DNA from: Anthonomus grandis grandis
Taxonomy: Eukaryota > Arthropoda > Insecta > Coleoptera > Curculionidae
DNA length: 64,000 bases
Direction: 5' to 3'
NCBI RefSeq assembly: GCF_022605725.1
Contig: NC_065561.1
Span: 20,932,256 to 20,996,255 of the forward strand
Below, in pieces: positions 33,362 to 44,690 of the stretch (its first letter is position 1; every line of letters starts with the position of its first letter). The notes below the pieces were generated by a model. It had not been told where the DNA came from. It saw only the letters and a list, made by a program, of their open reading frames with translations, and did no database searches. Position numbers and translations under genes: made by a program.

Positions 33362-35893
33362 AAAATGCGGTAGAAATACAAATAATCGACTGTTGACTTG
33401 ACCCACTTTTAGGCATGAAAACCCATCTGAGACCCAGGAATCATTGACGATCGTAATAAATTAATGGTTCACGTCTTTAACTGATTCAATTACGTACAAA
33501 AAGTAACATTTCAAGATGATTCGAGGCATATTGGAGAGGTGATATGCGGTAGAAATCCAAATAATCGACTTTTGATCCACTTTTTGGCATGAAAACCCAT
33601 CTGAGACCCAGGAATCATTGACGATCGTAATAAATTAATGGTTCACGTCTTTAACTGATTCAATTACGTACAAAAAGTAACATTTCAAGATGATTCGAGG
33701 CATATTAGAGAGGTGATATGCGGTAGAAATCCAAATAATCGACTTTTGATCCACTTTTTGGCATGAAAACCCATCTGAGACCCAGGAATCATTGACGATC
33801 GTAATGAATTGATGGTTCACGTCTGTATTCGGTTTAATTACGTACGAAAAGTAACAGTTCAAGATGATTCGAGGCATATTAGAGAGGTGAGATGCGGTAG
33901 AAACCCAAATAATCGACTTTTGATCCACTTTTAGGCATGAAAACCCATCTGAGACCCAGGAATCATTGACGATCGTAATAAATTAATGGTTCACGTCTTT
34001 AACTGATTCAATTACGTACAAAAAGTAACATTTCAAGATGATTCGAGGTATATTAGAGAGGTGATATGCGGTAGAAACCCAAATAATCAACTTTTGACCC
34101 ACTTTTTGGCATGAAAACCCATCTGAGACCCAGGAATCATTGACGATCGTAATGAATTGATGGTTCACGTCTGTATTCGGTTTAATTACGTACGAAAAGT
34201 AACAGTTCAAGATGATTCGAGGCATATTAGAGAGGTGAGATGCGGTAGAAACCCAAATAATCGACTTTTGATCCACTTTTAGGCATGAAAACCCATCTGA
34301 GACCCAGGAATCATTGACGATCGTAATAAATTAATGGTTCACGTCTTTAACTGATTCAATTACGTACAAAAAGTAACATTTCAAGATGATTCGAGGTATA
34401 TTAGAGAGGTGATATGCGGTAGAAACCCAAATAATCAACTTTTGACCCACTTTTTGGCATGAAAACCCATCTGAGACCCAGGAATCATTGACGATCATAA
34501 TGATTTGATGGTTCACGTCTGTATTTGAATCAATTACGTACGAAAAGTAATATTTCAAGATGATTCGAGGCATATTCGAGAGGTGAGATGCGGTAGAAAT
34601 CCAAATAATCGACTTTTGACCCACTTTTTGGCATGAAAACCCATCTGAGACCCAGGAATCATTGACGATCGTAATGAATTGATGGTTCACGTCTGTATTC
34701 GGTTTAATTACGTACGAAAAGTAACAGTTCAAGATGATTCGAGGCATATTAGAGAGGTGAGATGCGGTAGAAACCCAAATAATCGACTTTTGATCCACTT
34801 TTAGGCATGAAAACCCATCTGAGACCCAGGAATCATTGACAATCGTAATGAATTGATGGTTCACGTCTTTAATTGATTCAATTACGTACAAAAAGTAACA
34901 TTTAAAGATGATTCGAGGCATATTAGAGAGGTGAGATGCGGTAGAAACCCAAATAATCGACTTTTGACCCACTTTTTGGCATGAAAACCCATCTGAGACC
35001 CAGGAATCATTGACGATCGTAATGAATTAATGATTCTCGTCTTTAATCGATTCAATTACGTACAAAAAGTAACAGTTCAAGATGATTCGAGGCATATTAG
35101 AGAGGTGAGATGCGGTAGAATGGCAAATAATCGACTTTTGACCCACTTTTTGGCATGAAAACCCATCTGAGATCCAGGAATCATTGACGATCGTAATGAA
35201 TTAATGATTCTCGTCTTTAATCGATTCAATTACGTACAAAAAGTAACATTTCAAGATAATTCGAGGTATATTAGAGAGGTGAGATGCGGTAGAAATCCAA
35301 ATAATCGACTTTTGACCCACTTTTTGGCATGAAAACCCATCTGAGACCCAGGAATCATTGACGATCGTAATGAATTGATGGTTCACGTCTGTATTCGGTT
35401 TAATTACGTACGAAAAGTAACAGTTCAAGATGATTCGAGGCATATTAGAGAGGTGAGATGCGGTAGAAACCCAAATAATCGACTTTTGATCCACTTTTAG
35501 GCATGAAAACCAATCTGAGACCTAGGAATCATTGACGATCGTAATGAATTAATGGTTCTCGTCTTTAATCGATTCAATTACGTACAAAAAGTAACATTTC
35601 AAGATAATTCGAGGCATATTAGAGAGGTGAGATGCGGTAGAATGGCAAATAATCGACTTTTGACCCACTTTTTGGCATGAAAACCCATCTGAGACCTAGG
35701 AATCATTGACGATCGTAATAAATTAATGGTTCACGTCTTTAACTGATTCAATTACGTACGTAAAGTAACAGTTCAAGATGATTCGAGGCATATTAGAGAG
35801 GTGAGATGCGGTAGAAACCCAAATAATCGACTTTTGACCCACTTTTTGGCATGAAAACCCATCCGAGATCCAGGAATCATTGACGATCGCAAT
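33362..35893. repeat. 174-bp satellite array, about 14.5 copies
   Basis: The block beginning CATGAAAACCCATCTGAGA recurs at 33414, 33588, 33762, 33936, 34110 and onward at exact 174-bp steps to 35850. Units fall into types. Type A has CGTCTTTAACTGATTC and AAAAGTAACATTTC. Type B has CGTCTGTATTCGGTTT and GAAAAGTAACAGTTC. From 33588 to about 34450 they alternate A-B-A-B-A, a 348-bp dimer. Because 174 is a multiple of three and one minus-strand frame lacks stops, open frames of up to 213 codons run through it. They repeat with the DNA and should not be read as genes. Confidence 0.97.
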
Positions 35894-36208
35894 GAATTGA
35901 CTTACAATAATATAACCTAAATTGGGGTCCTCAGACAACATGAACTACTTAAAAACTTTAACTACAAATAAAATAGTAAACAAACTGGGATAATAATTAA
36001 CGTATTAATATTTTCATAACAATATAATAATCTTTCTCTGATATTTAATAATCCTAATCGATTGTTATATTATGTAAAAGAGACGTCTAATGTATTTAGG
36101 TAGTCCTAATTTGTATTAGGATTTCCTATTTAAGACAATAAATTAAATGATTTGCTTGAGTGAAATATGGATAAATTTTTAAATAAGACACAAAAAAATT
36201 GCTTAAAG

Positions 36209-36214
36209 TTTATT
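36209..36214 (-). terminator. Polyadenylation signal of TAF6
   Basis: AATAAA on the minus strand, about 32 bases beyond the TAF6 stop codon at 36246. Confidence 0.6.
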
Positions 36215-36245
36215 AAAAAAAAGACTTATAAGTCTAAGTTATAAC

Positions 36246-39200
36246 TTAACCTAAATCGGGAATATCGTCGATACTTTTCCGCGCTTGCATTTGTTGTAAC
36301 TGTTGCAGCTGTTGCACAAACGTCCCCTGATGCGATTGATTCGACGCGCTTTGATTGGTCTGATTCGAAACGACGACCATTTTTTGCGGTTGACTCTGAA
36401 TAAATTTCGGTTGTTGCGTCAGATTCTGGTTGCTGCTCGACACCAATTTAACCACCTAAGAAAATATCAAATGTCGCACACTTATCGGCCCAAAAAACCC
36501 CGTTCAAACTCAAATACTAACAGTCAGAAATTGAAAACTTACGGTTGTGGTCGGTGATGTGACCTGACTGAACTGTTGCTGTGTGGCCGCGTTACCTTGA
36601 GACCTTTGCGGCATAAAAACGACCTTCTGTTGCTGACTCTGTTGCAGCGAGAACCTCTGAGGCTGCTGACTCATCACTATCGTTCTTCCTTGGGGCGTCG
36701 GATTACTCTTAAAGAATGTACCACATTATATATTTATTATACCCCCATAAGACCTCAGTTATATGAGGCGTGACGTCACTAGTTAGTTAACCCACCTGCT
36801 GTATAATTCCGCTGGAGGTGACCGTTCGAGCGGTGACGGTCGGTCCGACCGTCGCGGACGGCACGACGCCGGACGACGTTGCCGAATTAGCGGAAGAGGA
36901 CGCGGGCGCCGTAATTTGGGTGCGCGCTTTGGCAACGGCGCCGTGCAACGAAAATCCCAAGTAGCCGTAATCCTGTTTGTAGTCCTCGACGTTATCGGGG
37001 GGCCCCCGTAACGTTTTTATGATCGGCGTCATCACTTTGATCAGCAGTTGTTTGATGTGACCGGCGGCCGTTCGATCGGCGTTCGACACCATACCGATCT
37101 GGTCCAAGTGGCTCTCGAGGCGAGCACCTAAGCAAATATGTCTCCCTTGAGTTGTTTAAGCCTAGTATAATCACAGATTTAAGTAGCTACGCTCCAGATA
37201 ACCACTCCAATGTATTTCATTTGTCCCCACTGAGAAAGCAGCCGCTTGCTCGCGATTCAGCCGAAAACGGATATTTCGCTCCGATTGTGGCCCTGCGTTG
37301 CAAATTTTAATTTTTATCGGTAGGTATGCTTCCAGATCTTCGCTTCAATCATCGCATCGTAGCATCGCTTTCGTCGGCCACTGACGCACTTTTTTTTCCT
37401 TGATGCGACGCCGACGCGACGGGGTTAATTTTATTGACTAAGTAGGTACTGTCACAGATTTTACATTTTAAATCTGTGGTACTGTGACAATAATAATTGA
37501 CGAATTTTTAAAGAGGTTTGTTTTACTTGAACATTTTTTTTGCGATTTTTTTATTCGATATTTTTATATTTTGCAACAAATATAAAAAAAAAATTAAATG
37601 AAAAGTATAAAAACGAGCGAAAAAGCTGTTCTTTTATTTTTTTGCTTCTTTACTGTATAATTAATAAAAAGATTTTTTTTATATAAGACATTTTTTTATG
37701 TAAACAATAAAGGATATATCCGAAATATTTAAACTATAATAATTTAAGTTTTATGGTATATTAAAGATAATTAAAATTTTTTAAACGATAAATTCGAAAA
37801 TAAAAAAAACTTTTTTTTCGTTTTTGTTTTTAATCTATAGGTTGATAAGATATATAGATTGATACATTATATACCTATATAGATAGTAGTACTTTTTTTT
37901 TAATAGTTAATAAAATAAATTATTAGTCTGAGGTAAGATAATCTTTAAACTATATACTTAAAATAAAGTCCAAAATGTTGTTTTTATAGAAAACGAAAAA
38001 AATGCTCTCGGGAAAAAAATATTTTAGTACTAAATATTGGGACACATATAATAGTAATGTTTTTAGGAGGAATGAATATTTGGGGTGATAGAGTTCAGTG
38101 TCTTTTATATGATGAGGCCATAATCGCGTTTTCGAAAATTTTGGACTTAGTTGTTTTTAAAATAAACGCCTCAATTATTTAATTTTCGTAATTAGTTTTT
38201 ATTTCAAAAAGTATTCGCTATTTTAAAAAACGGCAAAACAAGTCAATGGTATTTTTAAGTTTTTACCTTATGTAGCAAATTTAGGAGAGGATGGCAATGG
38301 CTGAAACTAAAGGATGATGGTAATTTTTTATGTTATTTCTTATCTTAATTTCATTGTTAAAATACAAATTAAAACACCGTACCAAAATGTAACTTAAAGC
38401 TTATATAATTATATTTTTGCAAGCAGTTACATTATAATAATTGATGGCTTCGTACACCTATTATAAAATAAGTAAACATTTTTAGAATATCGTATATGTA
38501 CATACCTAATCCTAAATAATAAATTTGTGGTTGATAATAATATAAAATTGAAAATTCTTATAAAACTGTTCCAACACAAATATATAGCTATAATAAAATT
38601 TAATTTTACAACTACTATTATTATTATGCAAGATCTTTCAACGAAGAGGAAAAATTGTATTATTTGATTCCTCCTGCCCCCAGTAGGTATTTCTCAAAAA
38701 AATCAAAATAGCGACTTTTTGTTCAAGATTTTTTTTCAAAATTTTTTGACAATTTTTTTTTAATAAGTTATTTTTAATTATTATCAAATAAGTGCCCAAA
38801 TAAATAAAAATTTAATTCAAAAATATAATGAAAATATGCTTTTTTCCTTCATTTTTTTAATGATTTTTTTTTCATTATACTCGAAAGAAAAATGCTGTCA
38901 AAATATTAAAAAAAAATTGAGGGTGCCATTTGAAATAAAAAATTGTGGTAGTTTCTCGGGGGTAAAATACGCAGGGGTAGTTTTGAATAAATTTTTAGAA
39001 ATAGCATTGTCTCCCATAAAAACCGCATTTTGGGTTTTTTTCTTCAAAAATGTCCAAGTTCTACGCTGTTAACGTTGTCGTGAGACACGCTGTATAGGAA
39101 ACAATAAAACTTTTGTTGTACGAAATAACACTGTTACCAGCAAATACCATTAAAATGTGCACGGTGTTATTGATAATGTACATCAAAACTTATATGATTT

Positions 39201-42200
39201 TTGCTATAGAAAAATTTTGCATTACATTTTTGATACGTTAGAAAGTAAATTGAGTGTAGGTCATCAGACATGCTCACCATTGGACAATTGCTCACCATTC
39301 ACCAACGGAGAACTTTCTAAACGGAGGGAAAAAGAGACAGAGAGAAAGACAAAATCGGGGAAAAAGTTGCGCAATTTTTAGCTCAATAACATGCCATTTA
39401 AAATTTTTTTAAAATTCGAATGATTGTGAGGATAATCGAAAAAAACCGAATCTTTGAAAAATCTATTTTACTTTTTTTTGAGCCTATTTTTATTCGATTT
39501 TAAAATAATTTACAGTTTTGCATTGCCCCTTTTTTCTGTGCTACATGGTGGTATTTTTAGATTTTCAATATGACTTTGGTCGACCATCATTAACTTTGTT
39601 TTTTCTTTTTCACTATACTCAATTTTTCTAACGCTTCAAAAAGGTATTTGCCCCTTTGCAATGTACTTAAAACCTGCATGTTTTGAGTACTAATACCGCA
39701 GTTAAAGGGATTTTTAGAATAGAGTCGTTTACTATTCAAAGAATCAAATAAATTGTTCATGTTTTCAATAAAATCTGTAGTATTAGTACCCATTTCATCA
39801 TTAATCAAACGTTTTGTTACACATATCCTCTGTTGTTACTGCCCTGGTCACAAACTAAGGCAAGAGGAAAAAATCCCATGGCATTTAATCTGGTTATTAC
39901 ATATATAAGTAATTCTTTCAAATTATCTTTTACAACCGAATTTTGAGAAAAAAATAGGCCAGAGGAAACTTCCAATTGGAATAAATACCCTTAATGCAAA
40001 ACACAAGAGCATGGTTTGCTATTTTTTTGCTCCTCCCTAAAGGACCTAAATCCTCAAAACCCTCTATAAAATCTAACTTTTTGTTAAACTCTAAGTTTTC
40101 CTTCAAACTCATTTCATCAAATGCCACTAGGCATTTTTTTTCGTTTTGGGTCATAACAGCACATTTTTGTTTTATAAAAAAATTTAATATTTTCATCTAT
40201 ACCCGTAAGTAAAGCCACAAAACAAAAAGTAACACTGCAATTTACAAAATAATAGTCAAAATCAATTTAAATGAAGTATTACTGGATTAAATTAATCAAT
40301 AATGATTAAATTAAATTAAATTAATGATTCAAATTAAATCTGCGATACAAGAGGCTCACCGCAACCCCTTTAAATCCTTAACCCCTACCGCCGTACGCCG
40401 TAATAAATTTATGGTCGCCCGAGGTGATCGGTATGGGCGCCCGGGTCTTATTACCAAAACGTGCTGTTGGTCAACCGGCTTGAAAAGTCGGGCGACATTT
40501 CGGGTGACGTTTCTGCCTATGCGAGTGTTTATCTGGAGCGTAGCTAGTTAAATCTGTGGTATAATATAATTTAAAAAATAAAACGGCTACTAGGCTAGTA
40601 GATTAATGGATAAGTTCCTTGTCTTACACGTGGCAATAGTTGCTGTTGTTACCGCAATATTATTAACAAAACATAATAAAAACTAAAACTAAAATACCTC
40701 ATTATTATCTTTAATGGCAATGTTACATTTGTCAATCACGATTCTGTATTTTATTTTATATTTAATTATTTGATTTGCCTTAAAGTATATAAAAAATACA
40801 AAATGTATAATTGTTTCGACTTTTCCTGGTGTATACCTCTTTTTAATTCCCTTATAGTATCTGGATTGTTATTATAACTTTTTTTTTTTTTAATAATTTC
40901 ATTCCAGGTTTTTCTTTTATTGATTAATATTCGGTATAATTAACGTATAATTTATATTAAAGGGTGCCCGATATTTGAGCCTCATAATTGGCTACGTACT
41001 TTTTAGTTTAATTTAAATTTTAGCCTACTTTCTCTTATTTTATTTATTTATTGATTTATTTGTGAAAACTCCCCCTTGCAAAACAAAGAAAGCTGTAAGT
41101 TCCTTGGTATTACCATTGATGGTCGCCTTCGCTTCGAAGATCATATCCTAAATCTTGCATCAAAATTATCCTCTGGATGCTTTGCAGTAAGAATGGCGGG
41201 GCATGAGCTGGGAGGGGTAGTTGCACGTTCAGTGTACTTTTCTCTTATTGAGTCCCACCTTCGTTATGGCTTGCCTTTTTGGGGTTTAAGCAACAAGGGA
41301 TTATTAAACATAATTTTTGTGATTCAAAAAAAGGCAGTTAGATACCTATGTTCCGCTGGGTTAAGAGATTCTTGTAAACCTCTCTTTATATCTCAAAAAA
41401 TCCTAACTCTTTTTTCTCTTTTTATCTTAGAAACAGCTACTCTTATTCATAAATGTCCTAAACCTCCCTCTAACACTGGTCATATGACTCGCCAGGTTAA
41501 CGATTTTCCCTTACCAATCCCTACATCCTCCCTCACCAAGAACTCACTTATATACCTCAGCAAAAAAATTTACAACCATGTTCCTCTATGTATCAGACAA
41601 ATTTTAGAAGTTAAGAGATTCAAAAAGGAATTAAAATCACTTTTATTATCCAGGGCATATTATAGCCTTGACGATTTTTTTAATGATACCTTTTAACCTG
41701 TGCATTGACATCATTTTAGTGTTTTAGTTTTGTTTCCTGTTAAATAATGTAATTTACTTCTTCTAAATTCTGTTTTATTGACAGCTTTATTTATTTTTTA
41801 ATGAAATTTATCAAAAAGATGCTTTTTTTTCTCAATCTGTTTTGTTATGATTAATTTTGGTAATGTGTGTAAATTTTATGGTAAAGTGTTTTAGAAGTTA
41901 TGTTTGTTTGAAATTTAAAGTGAATTTGGAATTTTTTAGTTTTTAGGATGCTTGTACACAAGATTTTGTTGTCTTACGTAATATAGCACATTTTCTTCTT
42001 TCTTTCTTTCTATTGTCAATAGCTTTCTTCTTAAATTTGCAAATAAGCTTGAATTTAAAAAAATAATTTGAAATTCAAATAGACTTACCGATAATTTTGA
42101 TCCTGGGCAAAATAAAGATCCGGACAACTTCGGTGCCGAGTTCCGATAAACCCTGCAACGCCCCGTACAACGACGACATCGGGATCTTGTCGCTCTGCTG

Positions 42201-44114
42201 TAAAGCGTTGGTGAACATCCTGGTGATTCTCGTCTGAATGTTGTTCGTGCTCGTATTAAAGTTTTTACAAATTTGGGCCATCAATCGAGAAGCGAAATCT
42301 CTGAGGGCCCAATGGTTGTCCAGTTCAGGTCGCATGCACAACTGTTTCGATACTATACACGTTGTAACCGAGGGTATCAGTTCGTGCAGCTATGAAAGAC
42401 AATAGTTAGTTTAAAATTCAGTTATTTTAAGTACCTCAGACATTACTATTATATAATATAATGATTTATCTTTCACCAGTGTCTTAATATGTCTATAAAT
42501 AGGTCAAATATTTTTGTTGTTTCCTATATGTAATTCACATTTATAGATTTGTAATAAGGGACAACTCTAATTCTGTACACATAACTTTTGTTATATGAAT
42601 TTTTACCTAAAAGTGTGTAAGTTCAAAAAAAAATTAAGTCGTAGTAATTATCTTAAACTGAATAATTATGGTTTCAAAATAAGACACTTCATATCTTGTA
42701 CTCACATATTTCTCCAAATACAATGACTGATTGTCCAACAATGCTTTAACCATCCTCATAAGATAAATGAGCAGTGCCAAATTATTTTGAACAACATTTA
42801 CCCTTACTCCTTCAATTATGAATGTGCACATCCTGGGAAGCATTTCATGTAGGCCAGGATCTGATGATAAACTCTGAAGAGCTTCCTACAAAAATTGACA
42901 TAATTTTTATTATTATGTCATAACCTTAATTAAAATACAAAATATGTCCTTAATGAATTTTTCTATATATTAATAAAGAATGAAGTGTTTTAATGGATTT
43001 TATGTTAGTATTGCTACATTAATTTTATATTTATGTGTAACAAAATGAATTTTTACTTACTGCTCGTCTGGCTTCGTCTGATCCGACACATGCCTCAGTA
43101 ATTTCCTTATAATATAATTGTTGTTCAACAGACAACTCGTGAGTGGCCAACTGTTTTATTTGAACAGTTTCAACATTTTTCAATTTTTGTTTTCCTGTAC
43201 TGGGTTTCCCAGCTGTTTCTTTCATTGGCTTCTTATTTACTGGGTCAACAGACTCTAGCTATAACCAAAAAAACTTTTATAAATAATTTCATACACCCTT
43301 AAATACAAACCTTTTGCACTGCTTTTGCTACAGGAGGTGGGTTCTCTGGTATGGTCGGTTGAATGCCGTCTATGCATAGCCAGTGAGATCTCAATACTAC
43401 TTCCAAGGGCGCTTTTGGATTTACATTTGTAAGCAAGTCTCCTAGGTCTACTTCCTTTTCCTCGATAAAATGTAATTCTCTGCCACCACCAGAGGCAAAT
43501 CGGAAAGGGAGTGGTTCAGTTGAATGAAACCCATATTGGGGCTAAAAGTACAATAATATGCCTTGCACAAATGTATTCAGAACAGCAAACAATATTAAAC
43601 TAAAGAGCCTCATTTCTTAACAAGTAAAATGTAATTGTAGTATCAGTATTCAGTATAATTAATTTTAAGTTATACACATACATAGGTGTACTTTATTGTA
43701 TTGGTACTATAGATTAATTTTGTTTACATCTATCCTGTATTAAGCATGTATTTCTTATGTTGAATAAATTTTCAAATTGTTTTAATCTGGTGGGTGTGAA
43801 CAGTTTTAACTTGTAATGTTAGTGTTTCACTTTTTAAAAATGTATACAATAATATAAAAACCTTAACTTACCTCGATGTTTTTAACTTTTAAGGCAGAAT
43901 CAACATCACTCTGTAGCAATTTGACTCTCTTCGCATGGTGCATAAATTTGGCAGCATCTTGAATAATATGCTTTAAGCGAAAAGAAATATCCTCGGCTAG
44001 GTCCTTGGCTGCTTCGTCTTGTAAGTTTCCGATTCCTATACTTTCCGCTATAACTTTGATGGATTCCACTGAAAAGTTGGTGCCATACAAGTCGCTCTCT
44101 GTTATCTTGGACAT
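36246..44114 (-). CDS. TAF6: TAF6, TFIID/SAGA histone-fold subunit
   Basis: Eight coding exons join to 619 aa: 44114-43872, 43541-43311, 43258-43061, 42885-42706, 42389-42089, 37127-36796, 36707-36543, 36455-36246. Residues 1-75 form the histone fold (IKVIAESIGIGNLQDEAAKD, then DAAKFMHHAKRVKLL), which pairs with TAF9. Residues 82-158 are the conserved linker ending SHWLCIDGIQPTIPEN. The HEAT-repeat domain runs from about 195 to 410 (LSVEQQLYYKEITEACVG, NHWALRDFASRLMAQICKNF, LYGALQGLSELGTEV). The C-terminal 125 residues are Gln-rich. It acts in the nucleus in general transcription initiation. Intron 5 is 5 kb and holds a P-like transposon and a LINE fragment; the other introns are short. The start lies 576 bp from the TRABD start in a divergent arrangement. 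Exon 6 is CpG-rich. Confidence 0.96.
37446..37485. mobile_element. 26-bp terminal-repeat relic with its own TSD
   Basis: Inside the P-like transposon, GTACTGT (37446-37452), then CACAGATTT ... AAATCTGTG (37453-37478), then GTACTGT (37479-37485). The tips equal those of the large element and the flanking repeat is again 7 bp. It reads as a second insertion of the family, reduced to its terminal tips. Confidence 0.7.
39590..40196 (-). pseudogene. P-element (THAP9-like) transposase relic
   Basis: The minus-strand frame from 40196 contains LVAFDEMSLKENLEFNKK and IEGFEDLGPLGRSKKIANHA, the first catalytic-Asp block of P-element/THAP9-type transposases. After a one-base frameshift in a T run near 39950 it continues with KDNLKELLIYVITRLN and ALVCDQGSNNRGY (second catalytic Asp). 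A stop then follows, and further relics run down to 39590. The N-terminal THAP domain and the final catalytic Glu region are not seen. It is non-functional. Confidence 0.82.
41060..41700 (+). mobile_element. LINE 3' fragment in TAF6 intron 5
   Basis: A 206-codon frame, open from 41076, covers only the thumb and C-terminal part of a Jockey/CR1-type protein (KFLGITIDGRLRFEDHI, SLIESHLRYGLPFWG, IQKKAVRYLC, VPLCIRQILEVKRFKKELK). Its composition and endings resemble the LINE at 11200-15252, so the two are probably one family. It is antisense to TAF6. Confidence 0.75.
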
Positions 44115-44690
44115 CTTAGGTTGTGTCCCCTTTGAGGTGTTTTTACATATGAATTTTGGAATGAATTTTATGCCTTAGTTTATATAAGAAATTTGTGATT
44201 GGATATTAATTGGATAACAAGGTAATAGATAAAATATAAAAATAAGTTCACTTTGTAGTTTTAATGGTTATGGCCAGGTTTTGATACAACAACAAAATAT
44301 TGTCAAAAAATGACAGTTGGTATGTGACACTCTTAAGCCGAAATCGCACGAGAGCTTACTTGTTTTGTTAAATCAACATGATTCATTAAGTTTAGAATAA
44401 CATAAATGTAATTTTTAAGTAATGAAATGATTTTTTTAAATGTTTGTACAATTTTGTGTTAGAAAAATGCATCTTTCTTTGAAATGATTTAATTGTAAAT
44501 GCCCCCTAACTTCATTAGCGAAACTGTCAACGTCATTAACCTCAAACTTCAACCATTTGTTTTCATTTTTGGGTTAGTAGTTCCAGATTGCTTCCAATAT
44601 TATTTTTTTTTGTGAATAAAATTACAATAAGTATCTCTATATTATATATTGTTTTTTCTATGTTAGGCTTCTTTGTTCAGAATCAAAAAA
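44115..44690. promoter_or_regulatory. Divergent promoter region, TAF6 and TRABD
   Basis: This 576-bp gap lies between the start codons of two genes transcribed in opposite directions. No TATA box is convincing. A shared TATA-less promoter is inferred from the layout. Confidence 0.45.

Larger units (their letters stand above)
37172..40558 (-). mobile_element. P-like transposon in TAF6 intron 5
   Basis: The ends form a terminal inverted repeat of about 36 bp with two mismatches: the left starts CACAGATTTAAGTAGCTACG and the right reads as its complement, with C for G at position 12. GTATAAT flanks it at 37165-37171 and 40559-40565. Both ends run into GC-rich subterminal tracts of about 250 bp, unlike the AT-rich centre. 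A P-element-type transposase relic lies in the right half on the minus strand. The 7-bp duplication differs from the 8 bp usual for P elements. Confidence 0.85.

Noticed and set aside
33635..35941. Series of near-identical open frames of 72-213 codons on the minus strand
   Set aside because: They repeat at exact 174/348-bp steps with the satellite DNA and have no initiation or splice context. They are a by-product of a unit length divisible by three.
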